A stretch of 64,000 bases of DNA. Source: Sphingobacterium hotanense. GTDB taxonomy: Bacteria; Bacteroidota; Bacteroidia; Sphingobacteriales; Sphingobacteriaceae. This document shows positions 9,552-19,045 of this stretch, in pieces (the first letter of the stretch is position 1; every line of letters begins with the position of its first letter). The DNA lies in assembly GCF_008274825.1 (NCBI RefSeq), contig NZ_CP030848.1, positions 310,001 to 374,000 of the forward strand. The letters are read 5' to 3'. A program made the translations under genes and the position numbers. The notes below the pieces were generated by a model. That model saw nothing but the letters and a program-made list of their open reading frames with translations, did not search any database and was not told the DNA's origin.

Positions 9552-9890
9552 AAGATAAAATCTGGTTCGCAGGGCTTGTGATGGGACGATCAGAAGTGCC
9601 AAAGCGTACAGCTGACGCTGTTTGGCCCAGCTATATAATGACCCTTGCTAATCGATATGCGATGGGAAGTCCGGAACTGTTGCACAATTCAAACAGCCTT
9701 CGTTACAACCCTTTCCCCAAATAGACTCTTTTTTTGCCAGACAGCCAACATTGAGGCAGTGTTTCATATATGGAGCGGCCAGGAAAGGCCGCTATAATCT
9801 ACCGTATTAAGGGAGGATATTGCCTTTTTCTAGACGAAGCTTGAGCCGGTCTTGAATCGATATGCTATCCGTATTGTGCTGATCCTTTAA
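9552..9890. other. Gene-poor stretch with a hairpin and a minus-strand remnant
   Basis: No intact gene. A hairpin with 7-bp stem AGCGGCC (9774-9780)/GGCCGCT (9787-9793) has no T tail. Just upstream of it on the minus strand, the frame 9807-9935 is open for 42 codons and looks protein-like (for example RLKDQHNTDSISIQDRLKL) but has no start codon context. It is probably the tail of a decayed gene. I do not recognise the family. Confidence 0.35.
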
Positions 9891-10207
9891 GCGGTCCGAT
9901 ATAAGATACCATATCATACGATTCAGTACATCTTCTTACCATATTTTTATTTTACAGGTTATAGTATCCCTCCCTTTTGTGCGGACTCTTTGCCCGATCT
10001 ATTCGGAAACATGGTATTCAAAGAGTGGATGAATGCTAATAATAAAGTATTAACCCAACTGAGCAACTTGCCTACGTCGGTGTTCGTGGAATGGGCTCTC
10101 TTGAATATAGACCATCTAAAATTTTAATTAAAAATATTAGCAACGATATCCGTATAAATGAAATGACCAAATTGTCTAAAAGAATTTTAGACCTAAAACC
10201 AGAATAA
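9891..10207 (+). pseudogene. Frameshifted fragment of a HipA-family toxin kinase
   Basis: Two overlapping frames together spell the N-terminal half of HipA. Frame one (open from 9891, stop 10125-10127) contains PPFCADSLPDLFGNMVFKEW, matching the HipA block usually written FADSLPDxxGN. Frame two (about 10046-10207) continues with NPTEQLAYVGVRGMGSLEYR, the equally diagnostic LAYVGxRGMGALEY block, and ends at a stop after LDLKPE. The junction lies near 10040-10050, where a single indel would restore one frame. HipA proteins are serine/threonine kinases of type II toxin-antitoxin modules. The kinase catalytic C-terminus is absent and no hipB-like antitoxin gene was seen, so this is a dead remnant. 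Identification rests on the two adjacent signatures in the right order and spacing. Confidence 0.75.
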
Positions 10208-10938
10208 AATACCAAATGTAAATATCCTTGCTCATTCTGATAATTCTTGCCGCAAGAAAGATCCTGGTGTTTTCTTTCCTTGGAATTTCTACAGGCGAAG
10301 GGGTTTGGATATTAGTGAATAATAATGCCAAATGCTGTAAAAATTCGTTCTTCGACGTCAAACTTTGTTTGCATTCAATAGGATATGACGTGTCAAATCT
10401 GCACAAAGCAAAAAAGGCCTTTAAGTTGAGATTTGGCGAAAACAGGAGAGCTAGCGTATTTACAAAGATGGACAGCCAAGTCTCTTCAATGCTTTGATAA
10501 CGGCGTCCTTATTGCTCACCGAAACATCAAAATCATTATAAGTAAAACGTAACCAACTGGGAGTCTATCAAATTTATATAACACTAATTCAGATACTTTC
10601 AAAACGGTTTAATTTTATTCAAAATTAAGTAAAAGTCGAGTGTTTTCTAAAAAGAACTGGACGAAATAAATAGTTAATGCTATTCAATACTTCAATCCAT
10701 ACTTAAATAATCGAATCATAAAGATTCTTACTTTATTAAACATCATGTATCAGGTCAACGCTGGACAGTGTTAGGGTAGCCCGAATAAAGGAGCTGAGGC
10801 TTGTCGGTTGGAAAATGTACGTAGCGATGACTTAGAATCATTTACAGGGATCGCTGGGGTAACCAACCCCTTCATTCCGCTCGGCTGTTAAAGTTAACAG
10901 CGATAGTTGAGCGGAATGAGGGAAAGTCAGTCAGGATG
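10208..10938. other. Gene-poor AT-rich stretch
   Basis: About 730 bases with no convincing gene. Open frames at 10228-10497 (+) and 10176-10406 (-) overlap each other and show no recognisable domain. Near the end is a long dyad, CATTCCGCTC (10873-10882) and GAGCGGAATG (10909-10918), with a smaller CTGTTA/TAACAG hairpin inside. It lies 20 nt past the stop of the minus-strand M16 gene and could fold in its 3' end, but it lacks a T tail. Confidence 0.35.
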
Positions 10939-13812
10939 TTATTGCTTCGGTAATAAGGTAAAGGTTTTTAGTTCCGAAAGATTCAAGTATTTCTGCGCAG
11001 CCTGCGTGACAGCAGCTTCGTTGATCTCTTGAATGAGTTTCGGGTAACTTAGTATTTCCGTCGGGTCTTGTCCTTTAATATAGCTGTCTTTCAGGTAGGT
11101 CAACCAGAATCTATTCATGTGTAGTGCTTTCTCGTGGTTTAAAAGTGTCTCACTCTTAAACTTGGCCAAGTCATCGGCTTGGACACCTTGTGTCTGCATC
11201 AGTCTGATCTCTTCCAAGGTCGCCTCGGTTAGGCGGTCCGATTGTTCGGGGTTGCAGGCAAATATAATTTGCATGGTATAGCGAGGCTCCCAGATGGAGG
11301 ACGTGTTCAATGAAATTTGCGGCGTGTAAATGCCACTTTCTTTTTCCCGTAAGCGTGCCATGATACGTTTTTCCAACACGTCGCGGAGTGCCTGCAGTTC
11401 ATACGTGGATTTTGCGCTCTGCTTAAAGACATCCGAGAAATAAAGGATGACGGTAGCCCGGTTTTCCTCCTCTTTGTATATTTTGCTAGAAAATTTTCCT
11501 TCTAAACGGTCGACTTTGATCGGTTGGATTTGTTCTTTTTTTCCGGAAGCCGGAAGTGAGCCCAAGTAGGTTTCCAGAAGCGGACTGATCGAATCGATGT
11601 CAAAGCTGCCTACGAGTAAAAATTTGAAGTCAGCGGCATTGGCAAAGCGCTCTTTATAAATTTCAAGCATCTTGTCTTTATTTAACGCAGAAATTTCTTT
11701 CTTTTCTATCGCCTTATAGAGGTAATGCCCCTTGAACAGGAGTTGAACGATAGAATCCTGAAAGACCTTGATAGGTGACTTGGGCTGCTCTATGGATTTG
11801 TGGAGATGAGTCAGCAATTGCTCAAAAGCGGCATCATCTGCTTGCGGCGAGGTAAAATATAGATACGTCAGCTGCAAAGCGTCTACTAAGTTTGTACTCG
11901 TGGTTGTCGCGCCAATACCCTCCGAGTAATTGTCGATGTTTGGTCCTATTAAAAGCTGGCGATCCATGTGCATTTTCAGTAAGGTGTTGGCATCGATGCC
12001 GTTTAGGCCAGAAGCGCTAATTAAGCCGGTAGCATAACTAGCTGCTCGGTAGTCGCCTTGTTTATAGCGCGTAGTTCCGCCCGGACTGAAGCCCTGAAGA
12101 ATGATTTCATTGTTTTTAAAGCTGGTTGGTTTTAAAATAACTTGAACCCCATTAGCGAGCTTTAGCTTGGTGACATCCAATTCAGGGATGTACTCTTTGC
12201 TTATAATTTTCCCGCGCGTTGTCAACGGTGTTTTTATATAACTCGTTGGAATAGAGTTGGCGATGAAAGGTTCAAGCTTCCCTTTAGCAGCTTGCTGCAT
12301 CCACTGCTGAAGCTGATCTTGGCTGGGAATTGTAGCCTGACTGTTCTCCGGAACCGTTAAGAAGATGTCAAGATCCGGGCTGTTTAGCCAAGTAGCCGTA
12401 GCCTTGTGCAGGCTGTCGAGGGTCAATGTTTTGAAGTTTTCAGTTAACAAGGCATACTCCGTTTCGATATCCAGGGGAATGGTTCCGTCCAGGAAGTGCC
12501 TTTGATATTTGCTGGTATATTTATCCGAGGTGAGCTTATCCTTTTCCTGCAACAAATTCTTCGTTTGCTGCAGAATTCTTGAGCGGGCACGATCGAACTC
12601 TTCCTGAGTAAATCCATGCCTTTTGATGCGCTCTACTTCTGTCCAATACTTAGTAAATACCGGCTGAATTTTTTCCAGCGGCATGCTCATCGAAATATTG
12701 GTCGCCGCAATACCGTTGTATATTTCGCCAGAACTACCGTAGAGCTTATAGCCTTTGCTTTTGTCAGCCTGACTGATGTCCATCAACCGGCTGGAGATTA
12801 GGTTATGCCATAGCATTTCCACCATTTGGTTCTTGAAATCAGCTTGATTGATGACTTTACCCACGGTTCTTTTTAGGGAGATGGCCAAACTGCTCTCGGC
12901 AGATTCCGGGTTTTTGAAGACTTCGAATTGCGGCTCCCCCTTTAAGGGAATATTTCTGTTGGGAAGGCTAGGGGTTTCACTTGCTTTGGGTAAGCTGGCA
13001 AACTGTTTTGTCAGTTCTTGCTCCATCTGGTCCACGTCAATGTCGCCAACGATAATGATGGCCTGGCGGTCAGGGCGGTACCATCGGCGGTAGAATTGAA
13101 CAATGTCCTCGCGTTTGAAATTTTTGATCACTTCCTCAAGGCCAATTGGGCTACGCTCGGTATAGAGCGAATTTCGGAGCTTCATATCTAGTCGCTTTTG
13201 ACCCAAGCGTCGATCGGTGGTATTTAAAGTTCGCTTTTCTTCAATGATGACGCCCCGCTCCTGATCGATTTCCGTTTGATCGAAGCTTAGCTCACCGGCC
13301 CAATCGCGCATGACTTTTAAACCATTGTGCACCACTTGCTGGTCGGCCGTGGACATGGTGAAATGGTACACCGTCTCATCAAAGCTGGTGTAGGCATTTA
13401 AGTCACTGCCAAACTTTACACCTTGCTTTTCTAAGTAATCGATGAGGCTATTTCCAGGAAAATTTTTCGTGCCATTAAATGCCATGTGCTCCGTAAAGTG
13501 CGCTAATCCTCTTTCGTGTTCCTGTTCATATACGGAACCTACTTTGTTGACTAAGATAAAATTTGCGCTAGCCTTTTTGGTCTGGTTCGCCCGTAGGTAG
13601 TAGGTCAAACCGTTTGAAAGTTTCCCGATACGCACATCTTTGTCAATCGGTAATGTGGAATCTTTGAGTTCCTGTACGGCTTTTTGCTCGCTAATTACAC
13701 TCGCTGAGGGCCGCTGACCGTAAAGAGCAACGGGAGTAGCAAACGCCAAGAGACAGGCTAAGCGTAGACAAGTGAAGCCTTTATCGGGGATGGTAAATAA
13801 ATGCATTTTCAT
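10939..13812 (-). CDS. M16-family zinc metallopeptidase (PqqL/insulinase-like), exported
   Basis: 957 residues, the two-repeat size of periplasmic PqqL-type M16 peptidases. An N-terminal signal peptide ends near residue 32 (VALYGQ). The inverted zinc motif HxxEH is in GLAHFTEHMAFNGT (His105, Glu108, His109), with the third ligand Glu about 76 residues on, in the ERGVIIEEKR block. The second half is the inactive partner domain, as is usual. The enzyme probably cleaves imported peptides in the periplasm. It is the last gene of the FecR-susC-susD-DUF4843-PKD-TlpA set, starting 14 nt after the tlpA-like stop. A peptide-degrading enzyme at the end of a Sus-type operon suggests that the transported substrate is a protein or peptide. 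That is inference. Confidence 0.92.
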   Translation of the reverse strand: MKMHLFTIPDKGFTCLRLACLLAFATPVALYGQRPSASVISEQKAVQELKDSTLPIDKDVRIGKLSNGLTYYLRANQTKKASANFILVNKVGSVYEQEHERGLAHFTEHMAFNGTKNFPGNSLIDYLEKQGVKFGSDLNAYTSFDETVYHFTMSTADQQVVHNGLKVMRDWAGELSFDQTEIDQERGVIIEEKRTLNTTDRRLGQKRLDMKLRNSLYTERSPIGLEEVIKNFKREDIVQFYRRWYRPDRQAIIIVGDIDVDQMEQELTKQFASLPKASETPSLPNRNIPLKGEPQFEVFKNPESAESSLAISLKRTVGKVINQADFKNQMVEMLWHNLISSRLMDISQADKSKGYKLYGSSGEIYNGIAATNISMSMPLEKIQPVFTKYWTEVERIKRHGFTQEEFDRARSRILQQTKNLLQEKDKLTSDKYTSKYQRHFLDGTIPLDIETEYALLTENFKTLTLDSLHKATATWLNSPDLDIFLTVPENSQATIPSQDQLQQWMQQAAKGKLEPFIANSIPTSYIKTPLTTRGKIISKEYIPELDVTKLKLANGVQVILKPTSFKNNEIILQGFSPGGTTRYKQGDYRAASYATGLISASGLNGIDANTLLKMHMDRQLLIGPNIDNYSEGIGATTTSTNLVDALQLTYLYFTSPQADDAAFEQLLTHLHKSIEQPKSPIKVFQDSIVQLLFKGHYLYKAIEKKEISALNKDKMLEIYKERFANAADFKFLLVGSFDIDSISPLLETYLGSLPASGKKEQIQPIKVDRLEGKFSSKIYKEEENRATVILYFSDVFKQSAKSTYELQALRDVLEKRIMARLREKESGIYTPQISLNTSSIWEPRYTMQIIFACNPEQSDRLTEATLEEIRLMQTQGVQADDLAKFKSETLLNHEKALHMNRFWLTYLKDSYIKGQDPTEILSYPKLIQEINEAAVTQAAQKYLNLSELKTFTLLPKQ

Positions 13813-13826
13813 AAACGGAATTAATT

Positions 13827-15041
13827 TTAATTTTGTGTGAGTAGTTTAGAAACGAAAGCTTCAATTTTATCTCCTTCATTTCCTGTAAATTTTCCTAAAA
13901 TATTGCCCTGTCGGTCAAGCAAAATTTTAGTGGGATAGCCCGTGACATCGTAATCGGTCAATACCCGTTCTGTGCCGCGCACCAACATCGAATGAAGCCA
14001 AGGAAGTTCTTGATCTGCGATTGACTTCTTTAGTTTTTGCTCTACGGCTTGTTTATCGGTGCCGTTTTCACGGGCAATACTCCATATTTCCAGACCTTGA
14101 TCATGATATTTATCGTAGATTGATTTTAGCTTGGGATGGGACTGGATACACGGGACACACCAGGTACCCCAAAAACTTAACAATAGATATTTGCTGGTCC
14201 CTAAGCGTTCCTTTACACCCCGTCCATACAGTTCGGGTAGGTTTTTGACCAGGAAATTCAAATTCTCTTTTTCAATCGTTTTGCGTCGAGCAATTTCCGC
14301 TTGAAACTTCGACTGACCTTGGTCAATTCCGGCTAAGAGCGCGTTTTTGTCTTGCTCCATGGCCGGGTTCACGTTAATTTCGTTTAAGTAGACTGTGGCT
14401 AACACCTCAATGCCTTGCGCTTCTTTGCCCAGTGCGATTAACACTTTGGTGTATTGTAAGTATTGCTGCGCATCGGGGAGGACCTTATTTTCTCGATATA
14501 AATAATCCAAATGTTGATAGACTGTTTGATACGCTTGAAGCTGCAACTTCGTTTCCACGAAGCCGTTTAACCACATCTGGTATTCCGCATGACCACGGCT
14601 ATCGAGCCTTTTATCCGATACCATAACCTGATAGAGGCTGTCCATCTTAGGGGCAAGATAAGAATCGATATAGTTATACTCCCCTCTTTTAGCGAAGGTG
14701 ACAAACCAGGAACTATAGGCGAAGCGGTAGAACATTCCGAAATTTTCCATTTTACGCAGCCAGACCAGGGCGTTCCCTTTATCCCCCGTGGCTAGAAAAT
14801 GATCCAGCATGGCTTTGCTGAATTGTATGGCAGCTGACAGGTCGTCCTGTGAAAGTTGTTGATAATCTGGACTTTTAAGCAACGCTTTCTTCTGTTCAAT
14901 ATCAGTTTCTTGCCGGAGACTATCAGTAAACTTCGTCACCTGCTGTTGAAGCTTGCGCACCTGAGCAGTATCCACAATTTGTTGTGCCTTTAGATTTACG
15001 CTGAAGTATATCAGTGACAAAAGTAAAATTAGGTTTTTCAT
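13827..15041 (-). CDS. TlpA/ResA-like thiol-disulfide oxidoreductase with N-terminal extension
   Basis: 404 residues. A signal peptide (about 1-19, SVNLKAQ) precedes a helical region of roughly 250 residues with no recognised fold. A C-terminal thioredoxin-like domain follows (about 275-404). The redox motif is WCVPC (Cys295 and Cys298), the central element is LLLSFWGTW, and the cis-proline loop is GYPTKILLD (Pro370). The protein is expected in the periplasm, reducing or isomerising disulfides. It sits between the PKD-like lipoprotein and the M16 peptidase. Thioredoxin-like proteins are common in Bacteroidota peptide utilisation loci, where they may unlock disulfide-bonded substrates for the peptidase (inference). 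Confidence 0.9.
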   Translation of the reverse strand: MKNLILLLSLIYFSVNLKAQQIVDTAQVRKLQQQVTKFTDSLRQETDIEQKKALLKSPDYQQLSQDDLSAAIQFSKAMLDHFLATGDKGNALVWLRKMENFGMFYRFAYSSWFVTFAKRGEYNYIDSYLAPKMDSLYQVMVSDKRLDSRGHAEYQMWLNGFVETKLQLQAYQTVYQHLDYLYRENKVLPDAQQYLQYTKVLIALGKEAQGIEVLATVYLNEINVNPAMEQDKNALLAGIDQGQSKFQAEIARRKTIEKENLNFLVKNLPELYGRGVKERLGTSKYLLLSFWGTWCVPCIQSHPKLKSIYDKYHDQGLEIWSIARENGTDKQAVEQKLKKSIADQELPWLHSMLVRGTERVLTDYDVTGYPTKILLDRQGNILGKFTGNEGDKIEAFVSKLLTQN

Positions 15042-15077
15042 AGTTTTTTGGGTTTAATTAACATGATGCTGCGTCAC

Positions 15078-16631
15078 TTAGTTGACCGCCCGCCATGCCA
15101 TACTTTTAATTTTAATCAGATTAGACCATTTCGACCCTGCCACCGCTTGAAATTCGACCGTGTTCGGATTGGCCACAAGTTTAAACCGTTGTAAGGTTCC
15201 CTTGTCGGTAGCATTGTAGCTGGCCAAGTATAAATCATTCTCTAGGGGATGGATCTGTGTGTCAAAGCGGATCATCGTGACTTCGTTATTTTCGCTTAGG
15301 TTTAGTGCATAAAATCGCTCATTGCCGGGACTGTAATCGTAAGCGTATAACTTGCCCTCTACCACATACAAAACGAGGGTTCTATAGGAAGCAAAAGCGT
15401 AGCTGCTCGCTTTATCAAAATCTATGGCGATGGGCTTGATTTCATATAATCCATTTTGCGTAGGAACAGCACTGTTGGCATAGAACTTATAGATGAAATG
15501 TTTATTCTGCCCGTCACGCATGATGGCGAAAGAGTTGCCATTGGTTGCCCCACCATCTGAATTGAAAGAGTTTTCTCCGTAGACCAAGCTGCGCCCTACA
15601 CTACTTTGATCCCATGAAAATAAGTTCCCTGTATTTTCAGCGATCCGGTTTGAGGTATAGGTCGAAAAAAAACTTGGGATACGCATAAAACGCTTATGCT
15701 GGGTATCGAACCAAATCATCGAAGAGGTCGAGCGCAAGGGATAAAACAAGTACGGTGCAGCAGGAAGTAGAACTCTAGGTTGGTCAGCATCGCGATTGAG
15801 TGGGTCGGCATACATATCCCCCCCACTTTCTAATATATTGCCGCCAAAGATATGCCCCTCTTTGGTGACCATCAATCTACCGAATGAATCGCCAGTGGAA
15901 CCGCTAATGGAGTTGATTTGCGGCGCCAGCAGGACAGGGGTCATCTGATCCGAGGTGAGACCAAAGGAGTTGTAATTCAGCGATGCGAAGTTATTGTTTG
16001 CAGAACCCTTTAAGGTTGACAGGTCCAAATAGTAGGATCCCGAACTTGTAAAAGCCCATAGTCGATTTCGGGACGCTAGGGCGCCCCCGGAGTGCTGCAC
16101 ATGAATTGGTCCGGTTAGGCTCGGGAGTCCGTTACCAGCTAAAAGTTCTTTGATGACGACCGTGTCGCTGGACATAGCCAGCATGTTGATATCCGCGAGC
16201 TTCTGCTCATTTTCGCCAATCAGGAGCATCCCGCGTGATAACTTCGTCCCAATAGTCAATTTGCTCTTGGTAGTCCATCGTATTCCAGATTCAGGGTCAT
16301 AAACATGGAGAAACAAGTTATAACCACCCGGTGCTTGACGCACTGGGAGGATGAGGTTTTTGCTCGTTCCTACCGTATCCGTATTGAATAAATCTCGGAA
16401 GAGCAACCAGGTATAGCGGTACTGTTCACTGTTTTCTTGGTAATGTTCACTGCTCAACTGTGGGCTAATCTGGAGCGTGTCGATTTGGGTGAGCACGTTA
16501 TATTCGCTTTTTACGCCTTCGATCTTCAGGTCGTATTGCGTTGTATATTCATAGTTGCCTAGATCCTTCGCACAGGAAAACAGTACAAATAATAGGATCC
16601 AGTAACAGTGTTTATAATTGATGGTGGTCAT
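15078..16631 (-). CDS. PKD-like family surface lipoprotein
   Basis: 517 residues with a lipoprotein signal peptide (ILLFVLFSC, Cys20). The region after the Cys (LGNYEYTTQYDLKIEGVKS and a later YRYTWLLF) matches the PKD_2-type beta-sandwich lipoproteins found directly downstream of susC/susD and DUF4843 genes in Bacteroidota. The remainder (about 150-500) is beta-rich with repeated turns that could form a propeller. I cannot place it more exactly. It is probably a surface-exposed substrate-binding component of the SusC/SusD complex. It lies between the DUF4843 lipoprotein (27 nt upstream) and the TlpA-like gene (36 nt downstream). Confidence 0.82.
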   Translation of the reverse strand: MTTINYKHCYWILLFVLFSCAKDLGNYEYTTQYDLKIEGVKSEYNVLTQIDTLQISPQLSSEHYQENSEQYRYTWLLFRDLFNTDTVGTSKNLILPVRQAPGGYNLFLHVYDPESGIRWTTKSKLTIGTKLSRGMLLIGENEQKLADINMLAMSSDTVVIKELLAGNGLPSLTGPIHVQHSGGALASRNRLWAFTSSGSYYLDLSTLKGSANNNFASLNYNSFGLTSDQMTPVLLAPQINSISGSTGDSFGRLMVTKEGHIFGGNILESGGDMYADPLNRDADQPRVLLPAAPYLFYPLRSTSSMIWFDTQHKRFMRIPSFFSTYTSNRIAENTGNLFSWDQSSVGRSLVYGENSFNSDGGATNGNSFAIMRDGQNKHFIYKFYANSAVPTQNGLYEIKPIAIDFDKASSYAFASYRTLVLYVVEGKLYAYDYSPGNERFYALNLSENNEVTMIRFDTQIHPLENDLYLASYNATDKGTLQRFKLVANPNTVEFQAVAGSKWSNLIKIKSMAWRAVN

Positions 16632-16658
16632 CGTTAATTCATTAATGGTTTAGTAATT

Positions 16659-17531
16659 TTATTTCTTCCAAGGCGTACCGACAATGGATGTCCAAGGAAC
16701 ACCCGTGACATACATCAAACGTCCATCGTCTTCCAGGACTGGAGTTCCAGCGTTAAACTGCGCAATTAGATATTCGGCTGTTTGTCGAGCGATCAATAGC
16801 TGTCGAACAGTAGGCATGGTTTGGGTCGATTCAAAATCTGCGTAACTAAGTTGCATGAGCTCGCACATCAGCAGAATTTTTTTCTCCGTGTAGGCACCCC
16901 AGGTTAACGTTTCTTGGTTGACCGCAGATACCGAGCCTGACCAAACCGCAGGCTTGGGAAGGAAGTCTTGTATATACAGCGTATGCAGACTGGCGTTAAA
17001 CTGCTGGATAATGGGTTCTTGGGTATTCGTATATCCGGGGATAGCTTGAAATTTAGGAAAAGATAACCCCAATTCCGAACCTTCTTTTAAACGGAGCCCA
17101 ATGCTTTTTCGCGCTTTTTTAAGATCTACCGATTTAAAGAGCTTCACGAGCACTTCGGTGCTCGAGCTATGGGCAGGAATGATTGGCGTGGGATTCACTA
17201 TTTGGAAATGCTGATCAACCAGGGCACTGGTAGAATCCGGATTAATTTCCACATGGAAGCTACGTTCGTAATCTTTTTGGGGCCCAGCAAGAGCTACGGT
17301 TATCCCGACAATCGTATCGTTTTTCGTTAGGCTGAAGAGGTTGATACTAGTGGTGGGATGGTAGGGCCATTGCTGCATATAGATAGCATTTTGGCCGCGG
17401 CGTACGGCGAAGTATACCCCTTCCTCCCCCTGGTAGCCCATCAGTTCCTTTTCACAAGAAACCAGCGAAACACTCGCGATTAGGCTGCTTACCAAGGCAA
17501 GGATGTACAAATATTTGCTATTATTTCTCAT
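16659..17531 (-). CDS. DUF4843-type lipoprotein
   Basis: About 290 residues from the ATG at 17531. An in-frame GTG at 17555 overlapping the susD stop by one base would add eight residues, but the ATG gives a standard lipoprotein signal (LIASVSLVSC). The mature part starts EKELMGYQGEEGVYFAVRR, typical of DUF4843 proteins, followed by a beta-rich body with the family's INPDSTSALVDQHFQI-like segment. These lipoproteins are regularly encoded just after susD and are presumed surface accessory binding proteins. The biochemical role is not established. Confidence 0.82.
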   Translation of the reverse strand: MRNNSKYLYILALVSSLIASVSLVSCEKELMGYQGEEGVYFAVRRGQNAIYMQQWPYHPTTSINLFSLTKNDTIVGITVALAGPQKDYERSFHVEINPDSTSALVDQHFQIVNPTPIIPAHSSSTEVLVKLFKSVDLKKARKSIGLRLKEGSELGLSFPKFQAIPGYTNTQEPIIQQFNASLHTLYIQDFLPKPAVWSGSVSAVNQETLTWGAYTEKKILLMCELMQLSYADFESTQTMPTVRQLLIARQTAEYLIAQFNAGTPVLEDDGRLMYVTGVPWTSIVGTPWKK

Positions 17532-17554
17532 TTTGTGTGTCAATTTTATGGTCA

Positions 17555-19024
17555 CTAGTTGTTTTTCGGTGAGCGCATACTGGTCTCACTATCGGGTAGT
17601 GGTACTTGGTAATTCGCCACGTCCATTGTTGTATTACTCGTCAAGTGGGTCTCACTCGGACGGGTTGTAAAAGCATGACGTTTGTAATAGTAAAATTGTT
17701 GTCCCTCACCAATAAATTCCCGGCGGTATTCTTCGTAAATCAATTGCTTCAGGGCTGCGGCTGTCGCTGGCTGAAGGGAAATCGCATTGCGGTTCAGGCG
17801 GAGCTTGTTGACAAAATTTGTTGCAGTTGCCAGATCAGACTCACATTCTGCGGCGATCAGGTACAGTTCGCTGATCCGCACCAAGGGCAACATGTAACGC
17901 GCGGGTAAATCAACGGCGTCTTGGAATTTTTGATTGACAAGCACCAAGTTGCCATTGTTATTGACCACTTCCCAAATCTTATAGCGATAATCGTTTTTAT
18001 CCGAATACATGGCATCGACCCGTGTCATGACCGCATTACCTGTATTTGCGTATAGACGTGTTACTAAATCCAAATTGGCAGAAAACAGTGTGTTGTACAG
18101 GTGGGCCCGGTTTACCGTATACACCGCAAACATGACCTCTGAGGAGAACAGACGGTCGGGTAGAAGATTGTTGGTAGCGTCTGCTGCCTTGACGAAAGGA
18201 AAAATAGGTTTGGCCTCTTGCTGCACTGCCGCAATGGTTGCTTTGGCAATACTGCCGGCCTGCTCCAGATTACCCATCCACAAATGTACACGTGCCTGCA
18301 GTGCATCGATGGCGAAATAATTGAGGCGGTATTGCCGATAGTTCAGGCTATTGTCAAGCGTTTCTGCTGTTGGAATTCTTACGCCGTCAGTTTGAATCGG
18401 ATCAACATTTTTTAACAGTTGCTTGGCCAGTTGAAAGTCAGCCAGAACTTTCTCACAAATAACTTGTGAAGAATATAACGGTTCTATCTCGAAATTCGGA
18501 AGGGTGTAATAGGGAATCGCTTCTTTTTGGGAATCCGATGCGTAAATCGGTCCAAACACGCGAAGCATATCGAAATGTAGAAAAGCCCGTAAGGCTAATG
18601 CCTCGCCTTTAACCAAACTGAAATAAGGCTCGGGTAAGTTAGAAGACGGCTCGTCTCCACATTTTTCGAGCAGAATATTGATATTCATAATGCTACTGAA
18701 CGCTTTCTTCCAGGTAGCATCGAAGGCCGCTTTGCTCACCGCGTCGCTATGTTGGTAGGCCATAAACATACTGTAATTATGGTAAGTGCTGGCTTTCATA
18801 TAGTATTGCCCCATGACGTCCAGTTCCCCGGCGGTCAAAAATCTGCCATATAGTTCAGGGTCAGAAATCGCAATGTAAATCCCGTTTAATGCTTTCAAAA
18901 AACCTTCTTTTTTTGTAAAGAGTTCGTTTTCCGAAATCCGGTCGGTCGGATGTACATCAATCCACTTGTTGCAGGAAGTCATCGTCAGACTCAGCAGGAG
19001 GATATAGATTAAGTGTTTTTTCAT
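17555..19024 (-). CDS. SusD/RagB-family surface lipoprotein
   Basis: 489 residues with lipoprotein signal MKKHLIYILLLSLTMTSC (Cys18) and the SusD N-terminal motif NKWIDVHPTDRISENELFT. The core pattern GEALALRAFLHFDMLRVFGP lies near residue 135, and IYEEYRREFIGEGQQFYYYK near the C-terminus, both standard SusD blocks. It would cap the SusC encoded 21 nt upstream. The downstream DUF4843 gene begins at or next to the stop codon. Confidence 0.94.
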   Translation of the reverse strand: MKKHLIYILLLSLTMTSCNKWIDVHPTDRISENELFTKKEGFLKALNGIYIAISDPELYGRFLTAGELDVMGQYYMKASTYHNYSMFMAYQHSDAVSKAAFDATWKKAFSSIMNINILLEKCGDEPSSNLPEPYFSLVKGEALALRAFLHFDMLRVFGPIYASDSQKEAIPYYTLPNFEIEPLYSSQVICEKVLADFQLAKQLLKNVDPIQTDGVRIPTAETLDNSLNYRQYRLNYFAIDALQARVHLWMGNLEQAGSIAKATIAAVQQEAKPIFPFVKAADATNNLLPDRLFSSEVMFAVYTVNRAHLYNTLFSANLDLVTRLYANTGNAVMTRVDAMYSDKNDYRYKIWEVVNNNGNLVLVNQKFQDAVDLPARYMLPLVRISELYLIAAECESDLATATNFVNKLRLNRNAISLQPATAAALKQLIYEEYRREFIGEGQQFYYYKRHAFTTRPSETHLTSNTTMDVANYQVPLPDSETSMRSPKNN

Positions 19025-19045
19025 GGTTTGAAATATTGTAGGATC

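Noticed and set aside
10228-10497. 89-codon plus-strand frame after the hipA remnant
   Set aside because: It is overlapped by an equally long minus-strand frame, and no HipA kinase motif or other domain could be read in it.
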